Assembly: GCF_033115175.1 (NCBI RefSeq)
Contig: NC_084838.1
Location: forward strand, 47,223,468-47,287,467
Direction: 5' to 3'
DNA length: 64,000 nucleotides
Source of the DNA: Lepus europaeus
Lineage: Eukaryota; Chordata; Mammalia; Lagomorpha; Leporidae
In this document: one piece after another, positions 1 to 11,632 of the stretch
How positions within the stretch are numbered: position 1 is the stretch's first letter
How the letters are laid out: each line of letters opens with the position of its first letter
Position numbers and translations under genes: made by a program
Notes under the pieces: generated by a model
Database searches by the model: none
What the model saw: the letters and a program-made list of their open reading frames with translations, nothing else
What the model was told of the DNA's origin: nothing

Positions 1-238
1 TACTTTCTGAATGCAGGCAACAGCAAGGACTGGGCCAGGCTGAACCCAGGAGTCTGGAACTGCATCCAGCTCTCCCACATGGGTGGCAGAGGTGCAAGCA
101 CTTGAGCCATCATTTGCTACCTCCAGGATGAATTAGCAGGAAGCTGGATCAGAAGAAGAGGTGCCCAGACTCAAACCAGCACTCTAATATGGGGTGCAGC
201 ATCAAAAGTAGTGGCTTGACCAGCTGCAGCACAATGCC
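1..238 (-). mobile_element. CSINE (old C repeat), cut by window start
   Basis: Antisense C repeat: the TGGGCCAGGCTGA, CATGAGCC-like and GGAAGCTGGATCAGAA blocks are present, ending in the reversed head. The A-rich tail lies outside the window. Confidence 0.75.
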
Positions 239-899
239 CACTCTAAGAGCAATAGTTTGAATGTGGCCCCTGAGAGCTCTGGCTTGCATCATCCTCACTT
301 CAGCTTCACCATCAGTACATAAATTCTCAGGGAAGTATTCTTTTGATTGGTTGGTGCTGATTGTATTATGATCATGCACATACATTGTGCTTGGAAAGTG
401 AGACCCTTGAAATGACTTGGAGCCCATTGGAACCATCTGGGCTGGATCGGGGGGCCCCTCCTCAGAAGAATGGTGTGGGAAAGGGCTGCTGGCCAAGCAT
501 TCTTCACTAAAGCAAGGCAAGAGGAAGGGTATGAGTGAGACAGCAATACAGACAATGGACAGAAGAGGTCGTGGTAGGCATGCATTGCTTGCTACCTCCC
601 TTAGATGGGAGATTCACCTTGGTAGGCACCCAGAGCCACACCACATTGGAGTAGGGGGTGGGGAGGATCAATTTGCAGCTTGTACCAGTGTCAGCAGAAT
701 CGCATATTTCCACTCAGGGGCTGAATTTGGCCCCATGCTAATCTTCAAAACAGAGCTATTTTGGAACAATAGAATGGCTCAGCACATTCATTTGGTGTCA
801 AACAAAGCCTGACTGTGTCACCCTATCCCTTGTGCAGTGAAAGAGCCAGTGCTGTAGGGAAAGAGAGAATGTCCTGTCAGGGTATCACGGATGCAAGAA
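239..899. other. Stretch without recognised gene or repeat
   Basis: Apparently single-copy sequence. Open frames of 123 and 131 codons cross it on opposite strands but share the adjacent repeat, have no recognisable domain, and have no splice or promoter context. Confidence 0.5.
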
Positions 900-1250
900 G
901 AATCTTACTTATTGCCTTATTTCTTTTTTATTACAAAAATAATATGGAAAAAGCGTTTAGATAAATAAGTACAGAAAATTAAAATTACTTGTTAAGATGT
1001 CCTCCAGAGAGCCTTTCAGATCCTTTTCTATGAATAAACACAATATACTTTTCTTAAATATTAAGAATGGGATCATATACACACTACTTTGTATAATGCT
1101 TTGTTTTCTGATATATAATGTCACAAAGAAAAATACACATACTATCAAGCAGCTTACTGAATATTTACTTACTATTTTCAATAGCTTCATAGTGTTCCAT
1201 TGTTAGATTATACTACAATATCCTTAACCAAACTTTTATTGATGATTATT
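900..1250 (-). mobile_element. Ancient L1-type 3' fragment, antisense
   Basis: AT-rich sequence with the order typical of old mammalian L1 3' ends read backwards: AATGGGATCATA, then a TTTGTATAATGCT block, then CATAGTGTTCCATTGTTAGATTATACTACAAT-like text (1190-1222). Divergence is high; the subfamily is not assigned. Confidence 0.5.
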
Positions 1251-1259
1251 AATGTAATC

Positions 1260-1450
1260 AAATTTCCAGTTCATTCTAGCATGGCAAACACTTCTTGAGT
1301 ATTTGCTTGTGAGCCAGGCACTCTTTTACTAACTAAAGACACCATATTATCTGTATCAGGTGTTTATTGCCACAAAAATACTGTGTAACAAATCACTCCA
1401 AAATTTCATGACTTAAAACCACTACCATTTATTTATTTACCGTCAATTAA
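1260..1450. repeat. Degenerate ancient repeat(s)
   Basis: A MIR/L2-like piece (GAGCCAGGCACTC near 1311) is followed by an LTR-like piece (CAAATCACTCCAAAATTTCATGACTTAAAAC region, 1388-1420). Both are too short to assign to a family. Confidence 0.3.
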
Positions 1451-1489
1451 ATTTCTGTAACTCTTTGTCTTTAAATTTTTTTTTTTTAT

Positions 1490-1815
1490 GGAGTTGGCTC
1501 TGTGGTATAGTGTATAAAGTCGCACCTGCAGTGCTGGCATCCCATATGAGCATCGGTTCAAGTCCCGGCTGCTCCATTTCTGATCCAGCTCTCTGCTATG
1601 GCCTGAGAAAGCAATGGAAGATGGCCCAAGTCCTTGGGCCCCTGAACCCGCATGGGAGACCTGGAGACCTAGAGAAGGCTCCTGGCTCCTGGCTTTGGAT
1701 CGGTGCAGCTCTGGCCAATGTGCCATCTGGGGAGTGAACCAGCAGATGGAAGACCCCTCTCTCTCTGCCTCTGCCTCTTTGTTAACTCTGCCTTTCAAAT
1801 AAATAAGCAAAACTT
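1490..1815 (+). mobile_element. CSINE, inserted in the tail of an older inverted CSINE
   Basis: The head TTGGCTCTGTGGTATAGTG (RNA polymerase III A box) and a B-box region near 1555 are present, and the tail is CCTTTCAAATAAATAAG. The A/T-rich target text AAATTTTTT...TTTAT flanks both sides, so it appears to have landed in the tail of the antisense C repeat that resumes at 1818. Confidence 0.85.
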
Positions 1816-1817
1816 TT

Positions 1818-2345
1818 TAAAAAATTTTTTATTTATTCTATTTGAAAGGAGAGAGAAAATATCCCATTGCTGATTTACTTTTTTTTTTTTTTTTTTTTTT
1901 TTAGATTTATTTATTTGAGAAGCAGAGTAACAGAGAAAGAGAGTACGCTTCCATCCGCTGGTTCACTCCCCAAACGGCAATGACCAGAGCTGGACCCATC
2001 CGAAGCCAGGATCCAGGAGCAGAGAGCTTGATTGGAAAAGGAGTACTGGGACACAAATCTGTGCCTGTGTGGGATGCCAGTGCCACAGGCAGAGGCTTAA
2101 CCTACTGTACCACAGTGCCGACAACAGCTAGGGCTAGGCCAGGCTAAAGCCAGGAATCAGGAATCAGGAACTCAATCCAGGCTTCCCGTGTAGATGGCAG
2201 AGACCCAAACACTTGAGCTATCACTTGCTGCCTCCCAAGATGCACATTAGCAGGAAGCTGGAATCAGAGGCAGAGCCAAACTCAAATACAGGTAGTCTGA
2301 TATGAGCTGTGGGCATCTCAACCAGCATCTTACCCAGATTGTCAC
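1818..2345 (-). mobile_element. Old CSINE split by a younger one
   Basis: The tail half (TTTATTTATTCTATTTGAAAGG, 1826-1850) and head half (CAACAGCTAGGGCTAGGCC, from 2122, to 2345) belong to one antisense C repeat. They are interrupted by the element at 1879-2121. Confidence 0.7.
1879..2121 (-). mobile_element. CSINE with internal deletion
   Basis: A poly-T run (1879-1902) leads into AGATTTATTTATTTGAGAAG and ends at CACAGTGCCGAC. About 90 bases of the usual middle are missing: GGAGC joins directly to AGAGAGC around 2015-2025. Confidence 0.8.
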
Positions 2346-4261
2346 CCCTACAACCCTTTGTTATTGCTCAAGAGTCTATGGGGCAGGTGAGCAGTTCTGC
2401 TGAAAGGGGTCAGGTTCATCAAATTGCTGCTGGACTGCTTGTGAGGTAAATTGAGAAAGGTATAAGAAAGGGAGGTTTGGGTGTATGTATTCTAAGAATG
2501 AATCAAGGAATGGGGAAATTGCTGGTAGGATGAAAGAGGAGTGGTTGGCAAAAAACCTCTTTAAGGAAAGATTACACCAGACCCCCATGTCATGCACCAG
2601 AAAGATTCAGTGAAAAATGACCTTAGGGGTTAAGGGGGGATGGTGATGATAGAAGAATAGGAGTGGGAAGCATAGGGGAGGGGAAAGCACAAGAGTGCCG
2701 TGATCACTGGCCAAGAGCAACAATGAAAAACCACTCCTAAACCAAGAAAAACACGGGAGTTGGAAGCCAGGAGATCTGGGTTCTAAGAGTGACTCTGCCC
2801 CTGGCAGGCTGCCAGACTCACACTGGGAGGTGGCATGTCCAGGCCTCCACCCCCTTCTTGGGAGCTTGGAATCACAGAGATTCTCTCTAACCCCAGGATT
2901 CTCAACAGCATGTGTATTTTCCTTTCAGCTTCTGGTGCTGACATTTTGAGCAACAGTGAGGAGCAGCTTCAAAGAAAAACCTGGTGCTACATCTGCTGAA
3001 AGAACACAGGAAAAAGAACACAGGCAAACCAAGAGACTAGGAAAGAGAATGAAAGTGTAATTCAATTTTATAGAAAAAGGGGGACTGTGCTCCTGGGGTA
3101 TGAGGTAGAAATCTCGGTCGGTTATCCAGCCATTGTCAATCCTCTTTGGAATAAGCTAACAAAAAAAGGAAGAGAAAGAAAGGACAGAAGGAAAGGAAGA
3201 AAGGAAGTTACTCATCTCTACAGAGAGTTTGTTGGGCATTAGGCAATAAGACATGGGGAAAAACTTAAAAATTTCCAAAAATTTTCAGTGAGATTTTTGC
3301 CTCAGAAAAGCATCATCATTGCTGTTAAATACCCAGGCAAGTCTCTTTCATATTACAGGATGTGAAACACTATCAGAATTGAGGTTGGCCAGCAGCCATT
3401 TAGAAATTCAATCATTGTTCGCCCCGGGAGGATTTCCAAATGGTGAAGCAGCTTCTTGGGAGGAAATTAATATTGAACAGTGTATGTAAAAGCTCAGTGG
3501 AGTCTTGAGAAAATGGGGTCCTGAAAAGGTGGATCAGCTGGAAGCTAAAAAGGTCAGGCTGAATGATAGCCTCACTTTTGTCTCTTCCCTTAATTATGAC
3601 GTGCAAGAGAAGATCTTGTTTATTTTTTATGCCAGGAGGGCAGGGGATGGTTTGGAGAGGTTCCCAGTTCATCAAAAGCTACCTTCAGTCTGATGACAGT
3701 GACTTCCTTCATTTCTTTGCCACAGACATGCAAGGAGAGCTGAGGAGATACAAAGACCTTTTTCTGTTTGCCATAGGAGGCTCTCGGGGGTTAATGACCA
3801 ATTTGTTGGTAGCGGTAGGGGGCATTGTTCACAAAAGCTGTGAATCTGTGTTTATCAAACAGAGGAAGTCTATTCCAGACCTTTAAACAGAAAGGGGCAC
3901 TGGGGGCATTACCAGCCTCTTCTGTATCTTCCTCAGCCTTACTCTATTAGTCGCTTTGAGAGCACAACTCCCTAAACCATTGTACCACTGTGGTACACAT
4001 AGTAGTCTGGTTTTCCCATTTGTGAGGGATGCTCAAGCCTTATCCCAGAACTGATTTTGGGAGTCCCAGCTTTGGTGCCTTTGAGTGTGATAACCATAGC
4101 CTCTTGGTTTTCCTGGCAACTAAGCTCCTTGAATCATAACTAATTTGACCTCTGTCTTAGAGACTTTGCCTCTATTATTACTCAGAGTACTCCATTCATC
4201 AAAGACCACCAGTGTACTGCACTTGGCAAAAGCATGAAAGAAGAGGCAATTATTAAACATT
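2346..4261. other. Mostly single-copy intergenic DNA
   Basis: No gene, CSINE or L1 recognised. A purine-rich AAGG/GAAA tract lies at about 3160-3210. Short open frames at 3412-3886 lack recognisable domains. Confidence 0.5.
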
Positions 4262-4272
4262 TAAACTTTTTT

Positions 4273-4341
4273 GTTAATATTTATTTTATTATTTGAAAGG
4301 CACTGTTACAGAGAAGTGAGGGGTAGAGGGAGATACACATA

Positions 4342-4379
<38 letters not shown>

Positions 4380-4647
4380 TCTTTGACCAACTGGTTCACT
4401 CCCCAAATGGCTGCAAAGGCAAGGGCTGAGCCAGACCAAAGCCTGGAGTCAAGAGCTTCTTCCAGGTATCCTACATGTGTGCAGGGACCCAAGCACTTGG
4501 GCCATCTTCTACTGCTTTCCCAGGTGCATTAGCAGGGAGCTGTATGGGAAATGGAGCAGCCAGGACTTGAACCAGTGCCCATATGGAATGCCAGTGTTGC
4601 AGGCAGTGGCTTTACCTGCAACACTAGAGTGCCAGCCCCTAAAGATT
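4273..4647 (-). mobile_element. CSINE with expanded AC/AG tract
   Basis: Flanked by near-identical target copies (TAAACTTTTTT at 4262-4272 and CAAACTTTTTT at 4648-4658). The GA-rich block beside the tail has grown into (AC)n(AG)n at about 4333-4380. Confidence 0.88.
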
Positions 4648-4896
4648 CAAACTTTTTTAAAAAAGAAAAAGATACAAAAACATTAATTTTGTATGGAGAC
4701 CTGAAGAAGAATTACATTACTATGAATATTGAATATTAATATCAGACTCTAAGAGGAGACTCAAAGAGCATAGTCTCTTTTCAATAAAATTAATCTAAAA
4801 ATATCATGGGAAAGAACAATCACACTATTCCTATAGAATGGAAGGTAGATAATTGTCCACTATGATCTCAAACTGTACCATCCAGTTCAGTTGTCA
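4648..4896. other. AT-rich single-copy spacer
   Basis: No gene or repeat recognised between two CSINEs. Confidence 0.4.
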
Positions 4897-4909
4897 TGGA
4901 TGCAGTTTT

Positions 4910-5264
4910 TTTTAAATTTTTTTTTATTTTTTGACAGGCAGAGTGGACAGTGAGAGAGCGAAAGACAGAGAGAAAGGTCTCCCTTTGCCGTTGGTTCACC
5001 CTCCAATGGCCGCCATGGCCGGCGCGCTGTGGCCAGCGCACCGCGCTGATCCGAAGCCAGGAGCCAGGTACTTCTCCTGGTCTCCCATGGGGTGCAGGGC
5101 CCAAGGACTTGGGCCATCCTCCACTGCACTCCCGGGCTACAGCAGAGAGCTGGCCTGGAAGAGGGGCAACTGGGACAGAATCCGGCGCCCCGACCGGGAC
5201 AAGAACCCAGTGTGCCGGCGCCGCAAGGCGGAGGATTAGCCTATTGAGCCGCGGCACCAGCTGA
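4910..5264 (-). mobile_element. Young CSINE (GC-rich subfamily)
   Basis: The tail side starts TTTTTGACAGGCAGAGTGGACAG and the head ends GCCGCGGCACCAGC. Target copies TGGATGCAGTTTT (4897-4909) and TGGTTGCAGTTTT (5265-5277) differ at one base. Confidence 0.95.
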
Positions 5265-5277
5265 TGGTTGCAGTTTT

Positions 5278-5659
5278 GAGCAGTGTTGTAGGTTCTTCCC
5301 TGCTCTCAAATTCTGGATTTCCAATGCTGAAGTTCTGCTTCTACAAAATAAGATTAATATACTGTGGCTTTCAAAGAAAATTACTATAGATGTCTGCTGC
5401 CACTATAAAATTTATATGCTAACAGGAAACATGCCTTAAGATGGTATATGCATCCTTGTCATGATTTTAAAAATAGCTTAAACACACATACATATATAAG
5501 AATTATCTGTCTATATGTCTGCTTATGCTTTTGTTTGAATTGCCTCTATTTCTGTGGTTAGGGGGTGTCAGCTGTGCATCTGTTTCCTATTCTGTTATCA
5601 GAGATGCTCCCATCAAACACTGAGACAACCTCTTGAACCCTGTGACTTGTCCGGCTCTT
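5278..5659. other. Single-copy spacer
   Basis: No gene or dispersed repeat recognised. Confidence 0.45.
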
Positions 5660-5672
5660 GAAAACAGAATCC

Positions 5673-6033
5673 GCCGGCGCCGTGGCTCACTAGGCTAATC
5701 CTCCGCCTTGTGGCGCCGGCACACCGGGTTCTAGTCCCGGTCGGGGCACCGATCCTGTCCCGGTTGCCCCTCTTCCAGGCCAGCTCTCTGCTGTGGCCAG
5801 GGAGTGCAGTGGAGGATGGCCCAAGTCCTTGGGCTCTGCACCCCATGGGAGACCAGGAGAAGCACCTGGCTCCTGCCATCGGAACAGCGCGGTGCGCCGG
5901 CCGCAGCGCGTTACCGCGGCGGCCATTGGAGGGTGAACCAACGGCAAAGGAAGACCTTTCTCTCTGTCTCTCTCTCACTGTCCACTCTGCCTGTCAAAAT
6001 AAATAAATAAATAAATAAATAAATAAAAAGAAA
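5673..6033 (+). mobile_element. Young CSINE with perfect 13-bp target duplication
   Basis: The head is CCGGCGCCGTGGCTCACTAGG, the B box is GGTTCTAGTCC, and the tail is (AAAT)n. GAAAACAGAATCC is duplicated exactly at 5660-5672 and 6034-6046. Confidence 0.97.
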
Positions 6034-6046
6034 GAAAACAGAATCC

Positions 6047-6744
6047 AAGGAGAAAACAAAATCTGAGGAGAAAGTGTGTCTTACTGCTGAAGATCATTAG
6101 GTATGTACTTAGATTTGTGAACTCTCCTTGCTTGAGATGAACGAAAGGACTCAGAATGCCTGTTGTTTGTTGGTGAACTGTCTGTAACAACTGAAATTAG
6201 CACACACATGAGCGCAGTGGCACTTGGACAAATGAGTTGGAACAGCTGCTCATCAAATTCACTTGCAGTAGTCCGTGAACTCTGAGCAGCGCTGTCCAGA
6301 GAGGATGACTGTGGGTCTATGCTTATCAATGACTATACCAATGCTTTCTCCACTTTCACTCTTTTGATACCTGTCCCTTTGGTTTTGTTTGTTTGTTTTG
6401 GTGCCTCTTTAGGGGAAGTTGTAATAGAGTAAGTGGGCAACAGAGTCTTTTTGGAATTTTTCTCATACTCCATTGAAGCAAAGTGTGGCTTTCTTCCTAT
6501 AAGACACATTTAAAGTGTGCATTGGAAATGATGGAAATTTATTTGTACTGATTTGGGCAAGAAATGCGAATGTCATTCATGCTATTCTAAGCTATCTGGA
6601 AATATTCTCTCTTTCTTCCCAATTTCCAGAGATGATAGACCACAGGACAGTGAAGTTTCTGGATTCAATGTGAAATTAGCATATGCTATGAGAACTATGT
6701 GGTATAAGAACAATATGCTTTGAAGAACAATAGGTGGTGTTCTT
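6047..6744. other. Single-copy spacer
   Basis: No gene recognised. A short GTTT-rich run lies near 6383-6400. Confidence 0.45.
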
Positions 6745-6822
6745 TGAGCATTTCCCTTGTGACAGACACTGCACTTAGTACATTGTACACATCTCTTCAT
6801 TAAATCTGTACAACTACCTATG
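6745..6822 (-). mobile_element. MIR-like fragment
   Basis: GAGCATTTCCCTTGTGACAG followed by CACTGCACTTAGTACATTGTACAC resembles the antisense-read conserved region of MIR/L2 (position in table, size class and lowest-order AATC end). Degenerate. Confidence 0.35.
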
Positions 6823-6827
6823 TGTTT

Positions 6828-7355
6828 TTTTTCTCAGAAATCTCTTAGATAAGGAATACAAACTTCATACATTTCATAAATACAACCTTAGGAACATAGT
6901 GATTCTTCCCACCATACTCGCCTTCCCACCCCTCTTCCTCCCCCAACTCCTATTCCCATTCTTATTTTTTTATTAAGATCTATTTTCAATTAACTTTATA
7001 ACATACATGATTAACTCCATACTAACTATGGAGTTCAACAAATAGTATGAAAAAAATTGTTCCTCAACAGTCCAGATAAGGGCTGTTCATAGTCATTGTA
7101 TTTCAAAATGTCAGTTTCACTTCTATAGATTGCCTTTTAGGTTCTCTATTAGTTATCACAGATCGGAGAGAACATATGGTATTTTTCCCTTTGGTACTGG
7201 CTTATTTCATTAAGTATGATGTTTTCCAGTCATCCATTTTGTTGCAGATGAAAGGATTTCCTTTTTTTTAACCACTGTGTAGAATTCCATGGGGTAAATA
7301 TCCCATAATTTCTTTTTTTAAAAAGATTTAATTTATTTATTTCAGAGGCAGAGTT

Positions 7356-7386
<31 letters not shown>

Positions 7387-8644
7387 TAGACAGATAGAAA
7401 GGTCTTCCATTCTCTTGTTCACCCCCAGATGGCTGCAATGGCCAGAGCTGGGCTGATATGAAGCCAGGAGACAGGAACTTCTTCCAGGTCTCCCACATGG
7501 GTGCAGGGGCCCAAGCACTGTGGCCATCTTCTATTGCTTTCTCAAACCATAACAGAGAGCTGGATTGGAAAAGGAGCATCTGGTATTTGAACTGGCTTCC
7601 ATATGGGATTGCAGCCGTGCAAGTGGAGGCTTAACCCACTATGCCACAGCGCCAGCCCCCCATAATTTCTTTATCTGCTCTTCAGTTGACAGGCATTTGG
7701 GTTGATTCCATATTTTAGCTATTGTGAATTGAGCTGCAATAAACATGAGGGTACAGATAAACCTTCTATATGCTGATTTCATGTCCCTTGGGTAAATTCC
7801 CAGGAGTGGAATGGTTAGGTCATATGGTAGGTCTATATTCAGATTTCTGAGGTATCTCCATAGTGTCTTCCACAGTGGCTGGAGCAGTTTAAATTCCCAC
7901 CAACAAGGATTAGGGTACCTTTTCCTCCACATCCTCACCAGCATTTGTTGTTTGTTGATTTCTGTATTAAAGCCATTCTAACAGGGGTGAGGTAAAACCT
8001 CATTGTGATTTAGATTTACATTTCCCTGACAGCTAGAGATCCTGAGCATTTTTTCATGTGTCTATTGGCCATTTGGATTTCCTCTTTTGAAAAATGCCTG
8101 TTTAAGTCCTTAGCCCATTTATATCTTGAATGGGTTGTTTGTATAATTGTGGTTGAGTTTCTTGATGTCTTTACATATTATGGTTATTAATCCTTTTTCA
8201 GTTGCATAGTTTGCAAATAATTTCTCCAATTCTGTTAGTTGCCTTTTCACTTTGATGAATGTTTCTTTTGCAGTGCAGAAGATTCTCAATTTGATGTAAT
8301 CCTATTTGTAATTTTTGGCTTTGATTGTGCCTCTGGGGCCTTTTCCCAATGTCGTGCAGGGTTTCCCCAATGTTCTTTAGTAATTTGATGGTATTCAGTC
8401 ATAGATTTATGTATCTTTAATCTATTTGGAGTGGATTTTTATGAAAGGTGTAAGGTAGGGCTCTTGTTTCACACTTCTGCATGTGGAAATCCAGTTTTCC
8501 CAGCACCATTTGTAGAAGAGATTGTCCTTGCTCTAGGGGTTCATTTTAGCTCCTTCGTTAAAGATAAGTTGGTTGTAGATACATGGGTTTGATTTCTGGC
8601 ATTTCTAATCTGTTCCTGAAATTGCACTCTGTCCACTTTATTTT
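6828..8644 (-). mobile_element. L1 3' end with ORF2 C-terminal remnant, antisense
   Basis: A lagomorph L1, truncated at its 5' side. A poly-T start (6825-6832) is followed by the reversed 3' UTR. The ORF2 C-terminus is readable on the minus strand at about 7690-7944: the motif LPYD..IPLLGIYP, then FTIAKIWNQPKC as in mammalian L1 reverse-transcriptase proteins. It continues as degraded ORF2 to 8640 and is interrupted by CSINEs at 7316 and 8645. It is not coding-competent: only about 100 codons are open. Confidence 0.88.
7316..7658 (-). mobile_element. CSINE nested in the L1
   Basis: CCCATAATTTCTTT is duplicated exactly at 7302-7315 and 7659-7672, splitting the L1 sequence. It contains a (GA)n and GACA/GATA run at 7355-7400. 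Confidence 0.95.
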
Positions 8645-8982
8645 TTTTTATTTTTATTTTTTGACAGGCAGAGTGGACAGTGAGTGAGAGAGACAGAGAG
8701 AAAGGTCTTCCTTTGCCGTTGGTTCACCCTCCAATGGCTGCCGCGGCTGGCGCGCTGCAGCCGGCGCACCGTGCTGATCCGATGGCAGGAGCCAGGTGCT
8801 TCTCCTGGTCTCCCATTGGGTGCAGGGCCCAAGGACTTGGGCCATCCTCCACTGCACTCCCTGGCCACAGCAGAGAGCTGGCCTGGAAGAGGGGCAACCG
8901 GGACAGGATCGGTGCCCCGACCGGGACTAGAACCTGGTGTGCCGGCACCGCTAGGTGGAGGATTAGCCTGGAGGCACCGGCC
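8645..8982 (-). mobile_element. Young CSINE at the 5' limit of the L1 fragment
   Basis: The TCCACTTTATTTTTT target is repeated at about 8631-8645 and 8983-8997. The head side reads GGAGGCACCGGCC, slightly altered from the subfamily norm. Confidence 0.93.
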
Positions 8983-9065
8983 TCCACTTTATTTTTTAAC
9001 AGTCTTTTTCTAGACTAGAGCAGTGGTGAGCTCCCTCCCTATTCCCCCATTTTGAAAACCTCTCA

Positions 9066-9416
9066 GCTGGCGCTGTGGCTCACTAGGCTAATCCTCCGCC
9101 TGTGGAGCTGGCACCCCGGGTTCTAGTCCTGGTTGGGGTGCTGGATTCTGTCCCGGTTGCTCCTCTACCAGTCCAGCTCTCTGCTGTGGCCCGGGAGTGC
9201 AGTGGAGGATGGCCGAAGTGCTTGGGCCCTGCACCCGCATGGGAGACCAGGAGAAGCACCTGGCTCCTGGCTTCGGATCGGTGCAGCGCGCCTGCCCTAG
9301 TGGCCATTGGGGGGTGAACCAACAGAAAAAGAAGACCTTTCTCTCTGTCTCTCTCTCTCACTGTCCACTCTGCCTGTCAAAAAATAAATAAAAATAAATA
9401 AATAAAAAATGAAAAG
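9066..9416 (+). mobile_element. Young CSINE with perfect 13-bp target duplication
   Basis: TGAAAACCTCTCA occurs exactly at 9053-9065 and 9417-9429. The head is GCTGGCGCTGTGGCTCACTAGG and the tail (AAAT)n. Confidence 0.96.
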
Positions 9417-9517
9417 TGAAAACCTCTCAAAACTCAACTACCTATGTTATTTTATACATTTTACAAGATGAAGTAGCACAGGTTCAGAGAAGTTAGACTG
9501 AGCCACAATGACTCTTT

Positions 9518-9822
9518 TTCAAAGATTTATTTATTTATTTTGAAAGTCAGTTACGGAGAGAGTCAGAAATACAAAGAAGAAGAGGCAGACAGAGAGATCC
9601 TTCACTGGTTCACTCCCTAAATGGCTGAAACAGCAGAGGCTAGGCCAGCATAAAGCCATGGGTGACAGGAGCCCAAATATTTGGGCTGCCTTCCACTGCT
9701 TTCCCAGGAATATTTGCAGGGAGTTGGATCAGAAGTAGAACAGTTGGGACTCAAACCCGATCTCATATAGAATGCTCGCATTGCAGGCAGTAGCTTTAAC
9801 CGCTGTGCCACAACACCGGCCC
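9518..9822 (-). mobile_element. CSINE
   Basis: CAAAGATTTATTTATTTATT leads in and CACAACACCGGCCC closes the head. Internal deletions and substitutions mark it as older than its neighbours. Confidence 0.88.
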
Positions 9823-9915
9823 ACCTGTGTGACTCCTAATCACCATGCCATCTTGTCCGTCTGTATCTTTCAGATGATCCTGGCCTCTCTCTTTTCATTG
9901 TAAGAGTCTTCAGGT

Positions 9916-10285
9916 GGGGCCAGCACTGTGGCATAGTGGGAAAAACCACCACCTACAGTGCCAGCATCTCATGTGGGTGCCGGTTTGAGTCCCAGCTGCT
10001 CCATATCCAATCCAGCTCTCTACTATGGCCTGGAAAAGCAGTGGATGCCCCAAGTCCTTGTGTCCCTGTACCTGCATGGGAGACCTGGAAGAAGCTCCTG
10101 ACTCCTGCCTTCCAATTGGCCCAGCTCCAGCCACTGCGGCCATTTGGAGAGTGAATCAGCAGATGGAAGACCTCTCTCTCTCTCTCTCTACCGCTACCTC
10201 TACCTCTACCTCTACCTCCACCTCCACCTCTGCCTCTCTGTAACTCTGAATTTCAAATAAATAAATAAATCTTTTTTTTAAAAAA
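9916..10285 (+). mobile_element. CSINE with expanded CTACCT tract
   Basis: The head is GGGGCCAGCACTGTGGCATAG and the tail TTCAAATAAATAAATAAATC. The pyrimidine block has expanded into a hexamer array, annotated separately. Confidence 0.9.
10172..10240 (+). repeat. (CT)n and (CTACCT)n microsatellite inside a CSINE
   Basis: CT dinucleotides pass into tandem hexamers of CTACCT/CCACCT type. The array is translated as a Ser-Thr run in one frame but has no coding context. Confidence 0.85.
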
Positions 10286-10464
10286 AGAGTCTGTAAGTGT
10301 GATTTATAAGTCTTCCATCCAAATTTCTCAAATTCTCAAATTTATTCCATAAGGTCCTGGAGTGGATGCTCTGAGAAGCCTAAAAGTTGAAAACTTCCTC
10401 TCCAATGAGCTTTTCCAGTTATGTATCAAAACACACAGAGCTCTAAAGTCCATAAAGTCAGAAT

Positions 10465-10570
10465 GATTGTCCTAGTCTTACTAGGTGTATGAACTTGGGC
10501 AAGTCACATAAGCCTTTTCCTAGATGATACTTCATCTAGGAGATGGAAGTAGTGAAAACCATCCTTATCT
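10465..10570 (+). mobile_element. MIR fragment
   Basis: ACTAGGTGTATGAACTTGGG followed by CAAGTCACATAAGCC matches the MIR core as known across mammals. A TCATCTAGGAG version of the usual CATCTGTAAAATG block follows. Confidence 0.65.
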
Positions 10571-11029
10571 GATAGTCAAGAATGGGCCAGTTGCTCTCTT
10601 TGTCCATTTTCCTTCTTTTTATAATCTTATGAAGCTAAGATATGTGGGGAATTATGGGTTTTTCATTTACCTTTAATAATAAGGCAAACAAAGTTAATGG
10701 TCCCTGAAAACATTTTGTCCAGCAAGTTTATTTTTCTCTTTTACTTGTTGCCTTATGAATTACAGCTTCAGACATTACTTTGGCAGTTGCATCAGTTAAT
10801 TTTTCCCCATTAATAACTGTGAACAAAAAAATCATTAAATTTCCTTTGATCTTTAGCCTAGTATTTGAAATCCCTGCTATTATCATCTAACTACATGCCT
10901 AGTCTTCATACCAACTAGATTACTCTTGGTTTCCATAACACAATCTTGAATTTTTACCTACCTTTCTATCTGCATTCCTGTGGTTCTGTCTGAGATGACC
11001 TTTGTACCTGATTCCAATAATATCCATCA

Positions 11030-11245
11030 TTTTCAAGTTCAGCTCAGATGCCCTACCCTTCCTGAAGCTCTTCATAATCATTTCCATCCAGACTTAATCC
11101 CTCTTGTCTCTGTGTCCCACAGACATATTTTCTGCCTTTTCTATCCTACCCTATAGTCTTCTTTGTATTATTACTATTTGTAGTTATCCTGTCATTCTTA
11201 TTAGGTGGTAAGCATCTGAGGGCTTCCTGCTGTGGCCTGATCATA
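11030..11245 (+). mobile_element. L2 3'-region fragment
   Basis: TTCAGCTCAGATGCCCT...CCTTCCTGAAGCTC order (11037-11075) followed by a TTAGGTGGTAAGC block is typical of L2, old and diverged. Confidence 0.5.
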
Positions 11246-11259
11246 GCAGGGAAGTGTGA

Positions 11260-11490
11260 GGGTAACTGCCTTATGCTTAAGTTATACTGCCAAGTTTATA
11301 ACCTGGCTACATGATGAATTAGGTATATGACCTTGGGTACATCAACTTTCTAGCTTATAGTTTCCTCACCTATACCTACCACATGGGGATCTTGTGAGAA
11401 TTAACTGAGATATTTCTATTTAAAGTGCTTAGCAAGTATCTGCTATGGTGAGGGTGCTTAGTAGATGTTAATAGTTATAATGCATACAGT
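11260..11490 (+). mobile_element. MIR element
   Basis: TGACCTTGGGTACATCAACT, TTTCCTCACCTATA and GTGAGAATTAACTGAGAT follow MIR order, ending in the AAAGTGCTTAGCA block. Confidence 0.7.
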
Positions 11491-11632
11491 GAGATCTTGA
11501 TTGATTATTTCAATAAATATTTATCAAGTTTCATATTAGCTTGGGCTGCCAGACAAAATATCATAGATGGGGTGGCTTATAGTTCCAGAGGCTGGGAAGT
11601 CTATTAGCAGAGTGTCAGGCAGTTTGGTCCTT

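Larger units (their letters stand above)
10286..11539. other. Intergenic DNA with ancient MIR and L2 remnants
   Basis: Apart from the MIR and L2 pieces annotated separately (10465, 11030, 11260), the sequence is AT-rich and shows no gene. Confidence 0.5.

Noticed and set aside
7639..7944. A 101-codon frame with the IPLLGIYP motif
   Set aside because: It is the degraded C-terminus of L1 ORF2, and its last residues run into a CSINE; kept only as part of the L1 annotation. The same applies to 12057-12284.
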